From: Treponema sp. | Lineage (GTDB): Bacteria; Spirochaetota; Spirochaetia; Treponematales; Breznakiellaceae | DNA: 61,867 nt | Assembly (NCBI GenBank): GCA_031257195.1 | Contig: JAIRPD010000065.1 | Location: 1-61,867, forward strand | Direction: 5' to 3' | In this document: one piece after another, positions 34,738-41,627 of the stretch | Position numbering within the stretch: position 1 is the first letter of the stretch | Layout: each line of letters begins with the position of its first letter | The notes under the pieces: generated by a model | What the model was told of the DNA's origin: nothing | What the model saw: only the letters and a program-made list of their open reading frames with translations | The model's database searches: none | Made by a program: the position numbers and the translations under genes

Positions 34738-35430
34738 ATGGCCAAGAGTTCAGACTGGTTCCCCCATTCGAGGGAAAAAATCCTGGAGATGGCCCGGAGC
34801 TGGCTCTCCGCGCTGCCCGCCAAGGCCGGCGCGTGGAATATTCCCGCCCAGGTAGCGCAGGATTTGGCGGCGAAAAAGACCGCCGCGGAGGAGTTGTTCA
34901 ACCTGGACACCTCCGCGGAGCGGACAAAGACCATCACCGCGCGATGCAAGGCCGCGTTCGACGACCTGGAGGCGTTTATGCGGGATTGCAAGCGCCGGTA
35001 CTTCCTGACGCCGCCGCTGGTGGACGCGGACCTGGTCTCGCTGGAACTAAAACCCCGGGACCTGAGCCCGACGCCGGAAACGGAGCCCTCGGCCCAGCCC
35101 GAGGCGGACCTGGTTTTCCCCGGCGTTCACCTTATCGAGCTTAAAAACATCCGGCCCGCGGGCGGGGCGCGGCCGGGGGACGGCAGCGACTGCGGAACCC
35201 GGGTGTATTTCGGCCTCTCCGGGCCGCCTTCGTCGGAGTACAAATTCCGCCTCACCGAGCCTCCCGCGAGCGGCCGGGATCTGCCCTATTCGGAATGGGC
35301 GAGCGCGAAAAAACTGCTCCTCGACCTGGACGGGGAGAGCGGAAACACCATCTGGCTGTGCCTGCGGTACGAAACAAAACGCGGAAAGCCGGGGCCCTTT
35401 GGGCCGATCCTCAAGGCGATCATCCCGTGA
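34738..35430 (+). CDS. Hypothetical protein of unknown function
   Basis: A 230-residue soluble protein. The first ~100 residues are helical (KILEMARSWLSALPAKAGAW, KTITARCKAAFDDLEAFMRDC). The second half is beta-rich and may be an immunoglobulin-like sandwich (HLIELKNIRPAGG, TIWLCLRYETKRGKPGP). The ending GPFGPILKAIIP suggests a repeat-rich family of spirochaetal proteins, but I cannot name it. It has an excellent promoter and ribosome-binding site behind array A. Its stop overlaps the hemerythrin start by 4 bp, so the two are coupled. Confidence 0.7.
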   Translation: MAKSSDWFPHSREKILEMARSWLSALPAKAGAWNIPAQVAQDLAAKKTAAEELFNLDTSAERTKTITARCKAAFDDLEAFMRDCKRRYFLTPPLVDADLVSLELKPRDLSPTPETEPSAQPEADLVFPGVHLIELKNIRPAGGARPGDGSDCGTRVYFGLSGPPSSEYKFRLTEPPASGRDLPYSEWASAKKLLLDLDGESGNTIWLCLRYETKRGKPGPFGPILKAIIP

Positions 35431-35897
35431 GCGCCGGGGACCGGGGGGAACGGGACGAGGACGCCGTCCACTGGAGCGATGAGTACTCGGTGGGGTTCGG
35501 GGTTATCGACGATCAGCATAAAAAACTGGTCAGGATGACCAACAGCCTCTTTGAGGGATGCCGGCGGGGAAGCGCCGCCGCGGACGAGGCCCTGATGAGG
35601 ACCATCCGGGAGGCGGTGGAGTACGCCCAGACCCACTTTTACACCGAGGAACGGTACATGCGGGAGACCGCCTATCCCGGCCTGGAGGACCACAAAAAGG
35701 AACACGAGGCCTTTGTCTCCACCGTGATGGCGGCGGTGAACGGCGGCAAGCGGGGCCGGACCGAGGCCCTTTCCCTGGCCCGGTTCCTCAAGAAGTGGCT
35801 CCTGAACCATATCGCCGGTTCGGACCAGGGGTACGCCCCCTACCTGGCGGGCCTTCCGGGGGGCGGCGGCGAACCCCCGGGGGACGGCGGCGCTTAA
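35427..35897 (+). CDS. Bacteriohemerythrin
   Basis: A 156-residue O2-binding di-iron protein. All usual ligands can be seen: His in VIDDQHKKL, His and Glu in THFYTEERYM, two His in DHKKEHEAF, and His with Asp in LLNHIAGSDQGY. Such proteins bind or sense oxygen and protect anaerobic enzymes. The GTG start at 35427 overlaps the preceding stop codon by 4 bp; a longer upstream reading of the frame lies inside the previous gene. A Gly/Pro-rich tail follows the domain. It overlaps the convergent Rrf2 gene by 4 bp. Confidence 0.93.
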   Translation: MSAGDRGERDEDAVHWSDEYSVGFGVIDDQHKKLVRMTNSLFEGCRRGSAAADEALMRTIREAVEYAQTHFYTEERYMRETAYPGLEDHKKEHEAFVSTVMAAVNGGKRGRTEALSLARFLKKWLLNHIAGSDQGYAPYLAGLPGGGGEPPGDGGA

Positions 35898-36316
35898 ATG
35901 TAGTACATATACGTCTCGCTCCCCCCTCCCGCGAGGGAAGCCAGGGTTCGACGCTCAATCACCTGGGCGATCCGGGCGTTCAGCTTGTCCAGCACCATCA
36001 GCCGGACGCAGCGCTGCAGCCTGGTTTCCCTCCGCCCCGGCGGGTCCGCCACCAGCATGTCCCCCTCCAGGATCCGCAGCACATCCCCCAGGACAATGTC
36101 CTCCGCGGGCCGGGCCAGGGCGTACCCCCCGGAGGCCCCCTTGACGGAGCGGATAAACCCCGCCCGTTTGAGGATTACCGCCAGCTGCTCCAGGTACCGG
36201 GGGGAAATTTCCTGCCGTTCCGCGGCGTGGGCCAGGGCCACATGCTCCTCGTCCTGATGCTCCGCGAGGTCGATGAGCAGCCGGAGGCCGTAGCGTCCCC
36301 GGGTGGAGATCTTCAT
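35894..36316 (-). CDS. Rrf2-family regulator lacking the Fe-S cysteine set
   Basis: A 140-residue winged-helix regulator starting with the family hallmark MKISTRGRYGLRLLIDLAEH. The recognition region SPRYLEQLAVILKRAGFIRSVKG and the wing GGYALARPAEDI are intact. In the loop where IscR/NsrR have three cysteines there is only one (RLQRCVR), so a classical [Fe-S] cluster is unlikely. Its start overlaps the stop of the upstream Rrf2 gene by 4 bp. It faces hemerythrin tail-to-tail. Confidence 0.9.
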   Translation of the reverse strand: MKISTRGRYGLRLLIDLAEHQDEEHVALAHAAERQEISPRYLEQLAVILKRAGFIRSVKGASGGYALARPAEDIVLGDVLRILEGDMLVADPPGRRETRLQRCVRLMVLDKLNARIAQVIERRTLASLAGGGSETYMYYI

Positions 36317-36747
36317 ATCTGATACTCCGGGTTATCCATGTTTTTAAAGGCCGTCGCGAGGTCCGCCATGGTGATGGAGTCCACGCACTGGTTAATCGCG
36401 GCGCCCAGTTCCTCCCAGACATTCCGGGAAAGGCACCGGGTTTTCCTGCCGCAGGGGCCGCCCCGGACAACACAGGACACCGGTTCCAGAAACCCCTCCA
36501 CCGCCCGCAGGACATCCCCCGCGGTGATCTTCCCCGGGGGCCGGGCGGGAACGTAGCCCCCCTGGGGCCCCCTCGCGCCCTTGACGATCCCCGCCTGCCG
36601 GAGGGGGATAAAGAGCTGTTCCAGGTAGCCCTCGGAGATGCCCGTGCTTTCCGCGACGGCCCTGGTACTGCCGTGGCTTCCCGCCGGAAGGAGGCTCAGA
36701 AACAAAACCGCCTCCAGGGAGTAACGGCCTTTGGTAGATATTCTCAC
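36313..36747 (-). CDS. Rrf2-family regulator with three cysteines (Fe-S type)
   Basis: A 144-residue Rrf2 protein (MRISTKGRYSLEAVLFLSLL, EGYLEQLFIPLRQAGIVKG). The loop SCVVRGGPCGRKTRCLS supplies three cysteines, as in cluster-binding members such as IscR and NsrR; a fourth lies downstream. It is probably an iron-sulfur, redox or NO-responsive regulator. It is promoter-proximal to a second, cysteine-poor paralogue. No iscS/iscU genes are nearby. Confidence 0.9.
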   Translation of the reverse strand: MRISTKGRYSLEAVLFLSLLPAGSHGSTRAVAESTGISEGYLEQLFIPLRQAGIVKGARGPQGGYVPARPPGKITAGDVLRAVEGFLEPVSCVVRGGPCGRKTRCLSRNVWEELGAAINQCVDSITMADLATAFKNMDNPEYQI

Positions 36748-36809
36748 GTCTATACTATAAATCCCAGGTAAATAGTAGGATATCGCGGGAAAAAAAGCAA
36801 GCCGCCCGC

Positions 36810-36839
36810 TGGACCTCCCCTCCCCTTCCCCGGTACACT
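36810..36839 (+). promoter_or_regulatory. Leaderless promoter of the aroF-pheA fusion
   Basis: TGGACC (36810-36815), an 18-bp spacer and TACACT (36834-36839), then only 5 nt to the ATG at 36845. Confidence 0.55.
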
Positions 36840-36844
36840 AAGGC

Positions 36845-38821
36845 ATGATTGTGGTACTTTCCAGGGGCGCCGGCCCCGGGGATAAAGAACGGATCCGGGC
36901 TTACCTGCGGGACCGGGGCTTCGCCGTCCGGGATCAGCGTTTTGGGGAGGACGAGATCCTCGGCGCCGCGGGTAAGGGCGCGGTGGACCTCCGGGAGCTG
37001 GGAATCCTCCCCGGGGTGGAGCGGGTGGCGGCCACCAGCAAGCCCTACGAGCTGGCCTCCCGGGAAACCAGGGCGGAGGACACCATCGTTACCGTGGGCG
37101 GCACCGGAGGGATTCCGCCGGTACCCATCGGCGGCGCCCGGATTACGGTAATCGCCGGCCCCTGCGCCGTGGAAAGCCGGGAACAGATCCTGGAAACCGC
37201 CCGGCGGGTCCGGGAATCCGGGGCGGTGATCCTCCGGGGGGGCGCTTACAAGCCGCGGTCCAGCCCTTACGCCTTCCAGGGCCTGGGGATGAAAGGCCTG
37301 GAGTACATGAAGGAAGCCGGTGAGGCCTGCGGTATGCCTATCGTTACCGAGGTGGTGTCCCCGGAATTCGCGGGGGACATGAAAGATGTAACCGATATGT
37401 TCCAGATTGGCGCCCGGAACATGCAGAACTTCGAGCTTTTAAAAAAAGTGGGCGCCCTGGGAAAACCCGCGCTCCTCAAGCGGGGCCCCTCCGCGACTAT
37501 AGAGGAATGGCTCCTTTCCGCGGAGTACCTCCTGGCCTCGGGGACCAGGGACGTGGTCCTCTGCGAACGGGGAATCCGCACCTTCGAGACCTACACCCGG
37601 AATACCCTGGACATCTCCGCCATCTCCGTGGTCAAGGGCCTCTCCCACCTGCCGGTGATTGTGGACCCCAGCCACGCCGTCGGCATCCGGGCCAAGGTAG
37701 CCTCCGCGGGTCTGGCCGCGATAGCCGCGGGGGCCGACGGCCTTACCGTGGAAGTCCACCCCCGTCCCGAGGAGGCCCTCTCCGACGGCCCCCAGTCCCT
37801 GTTCCCCGGGCAGTTCGAGAAACTTATGCGGGATATAGAAGCCCTGGCCCCGGTGGTGGGCAAGGAACTCCTCCGCACCCCCCGGGCCGGGGGCGGTTCG
37901 GCCCCCCGCCGGGGGGGCGGCGGAACCGCCGGGGCCGGGGAAACCAAAGGCGGCCCGGAAAGCCCCGCGGAAAAGCCCATCGCCTTCAACGGGGAGCGGG
38001 GCGCCTTCGCCGACCAGGCGCTGACCCGGCTCTTTGGGGAAGAGGCCCCCCGGGTACAGGTCCATTCTTTTAAAGAGATCTTCGACGCCGTGCTGGAAGG
38101 TTCCGCCGGCGCCGGAATCGTGCCGGTGGAAAACAGCCTCGCGGGGAGCGTCCACGAAAACTACGACCTCTTCCTCCGCTACCCCGACATCGCCATCACC
38201 GGAGAACTCAAGCTCCGGATCGTTCATTGCCTGATCGCCGCCCCCGGGGCCACCCTGGACTCCATCACCCTGGTCCGCAGCCACCCCCAGGGCTTCGCCC
38301 AGTGCCGGGAGTTCCTGGACCAGCGTCCCCACTGGAGGCTGGAAGCCCACAACGACACCGCCGGCGCCGCGGCCTCCGTCGCCCGGGAAGGAACGATAGA
38401 AGCCGCGGCCATCGCGGGGGAGGCGGCGGCCCGGGTTTACGGCCTTAGGATTTTAAAGGAAGGGATCGAAACCAACCCCCTAAACTACACCCGGTTCCTG
38501 GTGATCAGCCGCCGGACCGCGGGGGGCGGGGGCTGGACCCATCCCAGCCTCGGCTCGGACCGGCCCACCAAGGCCAGCGTGGTTTTCTCGGTCCCCGACA
38601 AACCGGGGTCCCTCTTCCTCTGCCTGAAGAGCATGGCCGATCGGGGGATCAACCTGTCCAAACTGGAGTCCCGGCCCATCCCGGGCAAACCCTGGGAGTA
38701 TCAGTTTTACGCGGACGTGAGCGTCCCCGAGACGGAGGGGGCCTTCGACGCGGCCCTGGGGGAACTGAAAACCCGGACCGAGGACTTCCGCTTCCTGGGG
38801 GCCTACCGGGCCGCTCCCTAG
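36845..38821 (+). CDS. Fused DAHP synthase - prephenate dehydratase
   Basis: A 658-residue enzyme combining the first step of aromatic amino-acid synthesis with a step of the phenylalanine branch. Residues 1-75 are a ferredoxin-like regulatory domain. Residues 95-345 are a type I-beta DAHP synthase (GPCAVESREQI, RGGAYKPRSSPYAF, DPSHAVGIR). A Gly-rich linker (345-378) leads to prephenate dehydratase (PIAFNGERGAFADQAL, VPVENSLAGSVHENYD, NYTRF near 548). An ACT domain (580-658) carries the Phe-binding ESRP motif. DAHP synthase is more commonly fused to chorismate mutase. Confidence 0.93.
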   Translation: MIVVLSRGAGPGDKERIRAYLRDRGFAVRDQRFGEDEILGAAGKGAVDLRELGILPGVERVAATSKPYELASRETRAEDTIVTVGGTGGIPPVPIGGARITVIAGPCAVESREQILETARRVRESGAVILRGGAYKPRSSPYAFQGLGMKGLEYMKEAGEACGMPIVTEVVSPEFAGDMKDVTDMFQIGARNMQNFELLKKVGALGKPALLKRGPSATIEEWLLSAEYLLASGTRDVVLCERGIRTFETYTRNTLDISAISVVKGLSHLPVIVDPSHAVGIRAKVASAGLAAIAAGADGLTVEVHPRPEEALSDGPQSLFPGQFEKLMRDIEALAPVVGKELLRTPRAGGGSAPRRGGGGTAGAGETKGGPESPAEKPIAFNGERGAFADQALTRLFGEEAPRVQVHSFKEIFDAVLEGSAGAGIVPVENSLAGSVHENYDLFLRYPDIAITGELKLRIVHCLIAAPGATLDSITLVRSHPQGFAQCREFLDQRPHWRLEAHNDTAGAAASVAREGTIEAAAIAGEAAARVYGLRILKEGIETNPLNYTRFLVISRRTAGGGGWTHPSLGSDRPTKASVVFSVPDKPGSLFLCLKSMADRGINLSKLESRPIPGKPWEYQFYADVSVPETEGAFDAALGELKTRTEDFRFLGAYRAAP

Positions 38822-38874
38822 GAACGGGCCCTCCCTGTCCCCGGGGGGCCCCGGGGCGGGGAAACCGGGGAACC

Positions 38875-39405
38875 CTACCCGGGGATTCTCCCCGCGCGGA
38901 CGGCCGCGGGCGTCCACACGGCGTCCGCCTCCTGGAGGGGCTCGATCATCTTGTCCCTGAATTCCCGCAGCTCCGCGATAAGCAGGTTGATCATCCGGCG
39001 GAAGTGGAGCTTAAAATCATCGGGCTTGCCGATGTAGATATTCGCGTCCATGGAGACATCGTCCTCGCTGGAAATGATAAACACCTTGGCCACCTTGGTG
39101 GTCCGGTTGATGTAGTTCGCCACCTCGTAGGCCCGGATCCGCTCCTCCGGGGACTCCAGCTCCCAAAACTTGGGCAGCACCACCCGGAAGGACTCCAGGT
39201 CCTCGTCATCCACGTCGATGTAAAAATTCAGGCCCTCGGCCTTAAAAACCACATCCCCGTCGGAGTCCACACTGGGCCGGTAGCCCTCATCCCTCAGGTA
39301 CATCACGTACATATCCTGGAGCTGTTTCTTCGACACCTGGGCGTTCACGTTCGCCGCGAAAACCAGGATACAACCCATCAAAACGACAACCCGCTTGTTC
39401 ACCAT
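38875..39405 (-). CDS. Secreted YbjN-like protein
   Basis: A 176-residue protein with a signal peptide (RVVVLMGCILVFAANVNAQ). The YbjN/type III chaperone-like fold shows YLRDEGYRPSVDSDGDVVFKAEGLNFYIDVD, then AYEVANYINRTTKVAKVFI. Cytosolic YbjN proteins lack a signal, but secreted versions are common in spirochaetes. The function is unknown. It is preceded by GGAAGGGGG and a TATAAA -10. It is transcribed away from array B. Confidence 0.75.
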   Translation of the reverse strand: MVNKRVVVLMGCILVFAANVNAQVSKKQLQDMYVMYLRDEGYRPSVDSDGDVVFKAEGLNFYIDVDDEDLESFRVVLPKFWELESPEERIRAYEVANYINRTTKVAKVFIISSEDDVSMDANIYIGKPDDFKLHFRRMINLLIAELREFRDKMIEPLQEADAVWTPAAVRAGRIPG

Positions 39406-39534
39406 GAAAACCCCCTTCCTGTTTATACCACAAACCCCCGGAAAAGGCCACCGTCCCCGCCGGTCCCCCGCCCGCTTCCCCCGGGGCGGAAAGGGCCGCC
39501 CGTTGAGCCGGGGCCGCTTCCCCTTGACCGGGGG

Positions 39535-39786
39535 CCGCCGGCAATGTACTACCGACGGCTCACAATTAATTCTGAGCCGTCGACAACTATTTCTGAGCCG
39601 CCGGCGACTATTTTTGAGCCGCCGGCCATTAATTGTCAGGGGCCGGCAATTATATATAGGCCCCGGGAAATCACTATCAGCGGCTCACCATTCATTGGCG
39701 GTGATCCATCATTCATTGGCGGCGGCTCAAAAATAATTGTCAATGACTTACCAATAGTTGTCAGCGGGGCGTCAAGCGCCGGGGGC
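39535..39786. repeat. 21-bp tandem repeat array B (12 diverged units)
   Basis: The gap 39406-39833 is largely made of 21-bp units in strict register (39535, 39556, 39577 and so on to 39766). Copies are more diverged than in array A but share a GC-rich flank (CCGCCGGC) and an A/T core such as ATTAATTGTCAG or ACTATTTCTGAG. Neighbouring units can pair, for example GACGGCTCA-N10-TGAGCCGTC. Later units are a CATTCATTGGCGG subtype. The core is much more A/T-rich than surrounding DNA. No gene is supported here; the remainder of the gap shows nothing recognisable. Confidence 0.9.
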
Positions 39787-39833
39787 GGCCGGGGGGGATG
39801 GTTCCGGCGGGGAACCGGGGCGGCCCCCGGGCC

Positions 39834-40019
39834 CTAGTCCTTGAGGCCGGGCTTGGGCTTAAACGCCGGGCAGGCCCGCCCCGCGGCCTGGAAGACCCCC
39901 GCGGAGGGCAGGGACCGGCCCTTGAAGCCGAAGAGCAGGCAGGCCCGGGGAAAGGCCGGGTCCCAGGTTATCTTAAAATGCTCGCACCGGAGGCAGTTGG
40001 GGTTTCCGCGCCCTTCCAT
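39834..40019 (-). CDS. Small Cys-rich, probably zinc-binding protein
   Basis: A 61-residue protein with four cysteines in the pattern CLRCEHFKITWDP-x5-C-x(n)-C, typical of a short conserved bacterial family (NCxxCxHFxxTWDPxxPxxC). The function is unknown to me. It likely binds one zinc ion. It ends 15 bp after array B and starts 8 bp downstream of the HAAS-domain membrane protein gene on the same strand, with which it may be co-transcribed. Confidence 0.7.
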   Translation of the reverse strand: MEGRGNPNCLRCEHFKITWDPAFPRACLLFGFKGRSLPSAGVFQAAGRACPAFKPKPGLKD

Positions 40020-40027
40020 GCCGCGCC

Positions 40028-40987
40028 CTATTCTTCCTCGTCCTCGGTACCGGACATCACCCCCTGAAGCACAAGCTGGGCGGCGACGGCGAAGATGAAG
40101 ACCGGCCAGGAGTAGCGGAAGCCGAAGACAAAGCCCAGGAGGAAAAAGAGCCCCAGGGCGAAGATCCAGATCGCCCCGGAGAAGAGGCCGAACTGAAGCA
40201 TTCCCGGGTCGTCCCTCCAGGGATCCCCGGGGTTGGGGGTTTCTCCCCGAAAGTGAGCGGCGGCCCAGGGTTTAAGGCGGCGTTTTTCCGTGAGGAAGAG
40301 GAAGGCGATGAGGCCCAGGCCGGTGATGAGGAAGGGCAGCAGCACCGCCAGGGCGGACATGAGGGGATCGCTGGGGGGCACCCAGGAGCCCGGCGGGAGC
40401 GCCGCCTGATCCCGGGAAACCGCGCAGAAGGTGAGGGGGGAGAGGACTATCCCGAAGGCGGCGAGGCCCGCGCCCAGGGCGTAGGCCAGGGCCCGTTTGG
40501 GGCGGAGGGGATAGCAGACGGCGTTTTCCTGGGATACGCCCAGGAAGGTAAAGCCCATGACGGAAAGGGTAAGGGGGCCCAGGAGGGTCCCCAGGCCGCC
40601 GGTGAGGGCCTCCATCTCGCCGTAGGGTTGGAAGCTTCCCCCCCCGGCGAGGTAACTGATGAGGGCGAGGAGGATCCCCCCCAGGAAGACCGCCCCGCAC
40701 AGGACGTAGGCCGCCACCCTCCGGGGGGTCAGGTAGCGGCGGATTCCCAGGTAGGCGTCGAGGTAGACTTCCCGCCGCCGCTTGAGGGACAGTTCCTCCG
40801 CGAGGACGCTGATGTCCCCCAGTTCCCGCTGGGCCTTGGCCAGGGCGGCCTCCTCGGTCATGCCCTTTTTTATCAGGCTCGCCGTCCGGGCGTCCAGGTT
40901 ACTCCGCAGTTCTTCCATGAAGTCCCGCAGGCCCGGGGTTTCCTCGTAGTCTTTAAAGAGGGAATTGACAAATTCGTTAGCGTTCAT
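40028..40987 (-). CDS. HAAS-domain (DUF1700-like) membrane protein
   Basis: A 319-residue protein. Residues 1-75 form the small helical HAAS/permease-prefix domain (FMEELRSNLDARTASLIKKGMTEEAALAKAQRELGD). About seven hydrophobic helices follow. Such proteins are usually encoded directly after a PadR regulator, which interacts with or controls them. That is the case here: the start overlaps the padR stop by 11 bp. The cellular role is uncertain. Confidence 0.82.
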   Translation of the reverse strand: MNANEFVNSLFKDYEETPGLRDFMEELRSNLDARTASLIKKGMTEEAALAKAQRELGDISVLAEELSLKRRREVYLDAYLGIRRYLTPRRVAAYVLCGAVFLGGILLALISYLAGGGSFQPYGEMEALTGGLGTLLGPLTLSVMGFTFLGVSQENAVCYPLRPKRALAYALGAGLAAFGIVLSPLTFCAVSRDQAALPPGSWVPPSDPLMSALAVLLPFLITGLGLIAFLFLTEKRRLKPWAAAHFRGETPNPGDPWRDDPGMLQFGLFSGAIWIFALGLFFLLGFVFGFRYSWPVFIFAVAAQLVLQGVMSGTEDEEE

Positions 40988-41438
40988 CGCGATGGTCTCC
41001 TTGGTGATTGGTGGTACCGCCGGCGCGTTCGGCGTTGGGGCCGGCGCTTTGGGCGTTAGGTTCGGCGCTTTCCGCGCCGATCCGCATGAGGTTTTCCATG
41101 ATGTCCCGGGTGTATTCCCAGTCCCGCAGATTCTGGCGGTAGGTTTTCCGGCCCTTGTCCGTGAGGTGGTAATAGCGCCGCCGGGCGCCCTGGGTTTCAT
41201 CCCCCCAGTAGGACGCGACGCACCCATCCTGCTCCAGCCGCTTGTAGCTGGAGTAGAGGGTGGTTTCCTTTAGTTCGTACCGCTCCCCGGTTCGTTCCAG
41301 GATGGTGTTGTAGATTTCAAAGCCGTAGGCGTCGCCCCGGCAGAGAATCCCCAGCACAATCGTCTCCGTGTGGCCCCGGAGCAGGTCCGGGGACAGTTTG
41401 GGCGGTTCCTCCGGTTCTTGCCCGTGGGTATACTCCAT
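40977..41438 (-). CDS. PadR-family transcriptional regulator
   Basis: A 153-residue regulator with the winged-helix PadR domain (LGILCRGDAYGFEIYNTILERTG, TLYSSYKRLEQDGCV, RRYYHLTDKGRKTY). The C-terminal ~25 residues contain heptapeptide repeats SAEPNAQ-SAGPNAE produced by 21-bp DNA repeats, an extension not part of the family. Strong ribosome-binding site (AAGGAGGAG) and promoter. It probably represses its own operon. Confidence 0.88.
   Translation of the reverse strand: MEYTHGQEPEEPPKLSPDLLRGHTETIVLGILCRGDAYGFEIYNTILERTGERYELKETTLYSSYKRLEQDGCVASYWGDETQGARRRYYHLTDKGRKTYRQNLRDWEYTRDIMENLMRIGAESAEPNAQSAGPNAERAGGTTNHQGDHRDER
41028..41080. repeat. Mini-array of 21-bp repeats inside the padR coding end
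   Basis: Two full units (41028-41048 and 41049-41069) and a half unit, with cores GGCGTTGGGGCCGGCG and GGCGTTAGGTTCGGCG. On the coding strand they give SAxPNAx heptapeptides. The period is the same as in the intergenic arrays. Confidence 0.7.
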
Positions 41439-41494
41439 TGCTCCTCCTTAAAAAGACTAGTTTGTTTACCGGCGCTCTTTCTTCGCCGAATATC

Positions 41495-41523
41495 ACTGTA
41501 TACCACATTATTACGACTGTCAA
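41495..41523 (-). promoter_or_regulatory. padR promoter
   Basis: TTGACA (41523-41518), a 17-bp spacer and TACAGT (41500-41495) on the minus strand. A leader of ~50 nt includes an imperfect inverted repeat (TTCGGCG / CGCCGG, about 41470-41490) that could bind PadR. Confidence 0.6.
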
Positions 41524-41627
41524 GAGTTTTTCGCGAAAATCCGCGGTTTTTTTTCATCCTTACATTTCCCGGCCGGCGGCGGCTTGGCTTTACTTTTTAC
41601 CGGGAATGACCCATAACTATAAGGTAG

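Noticed and set aside
39004-39837. Plus-strand frame crossing the YbjN-like gene and array B
   Set aside because: Antisense in its first half and repeat-derived in the second half.
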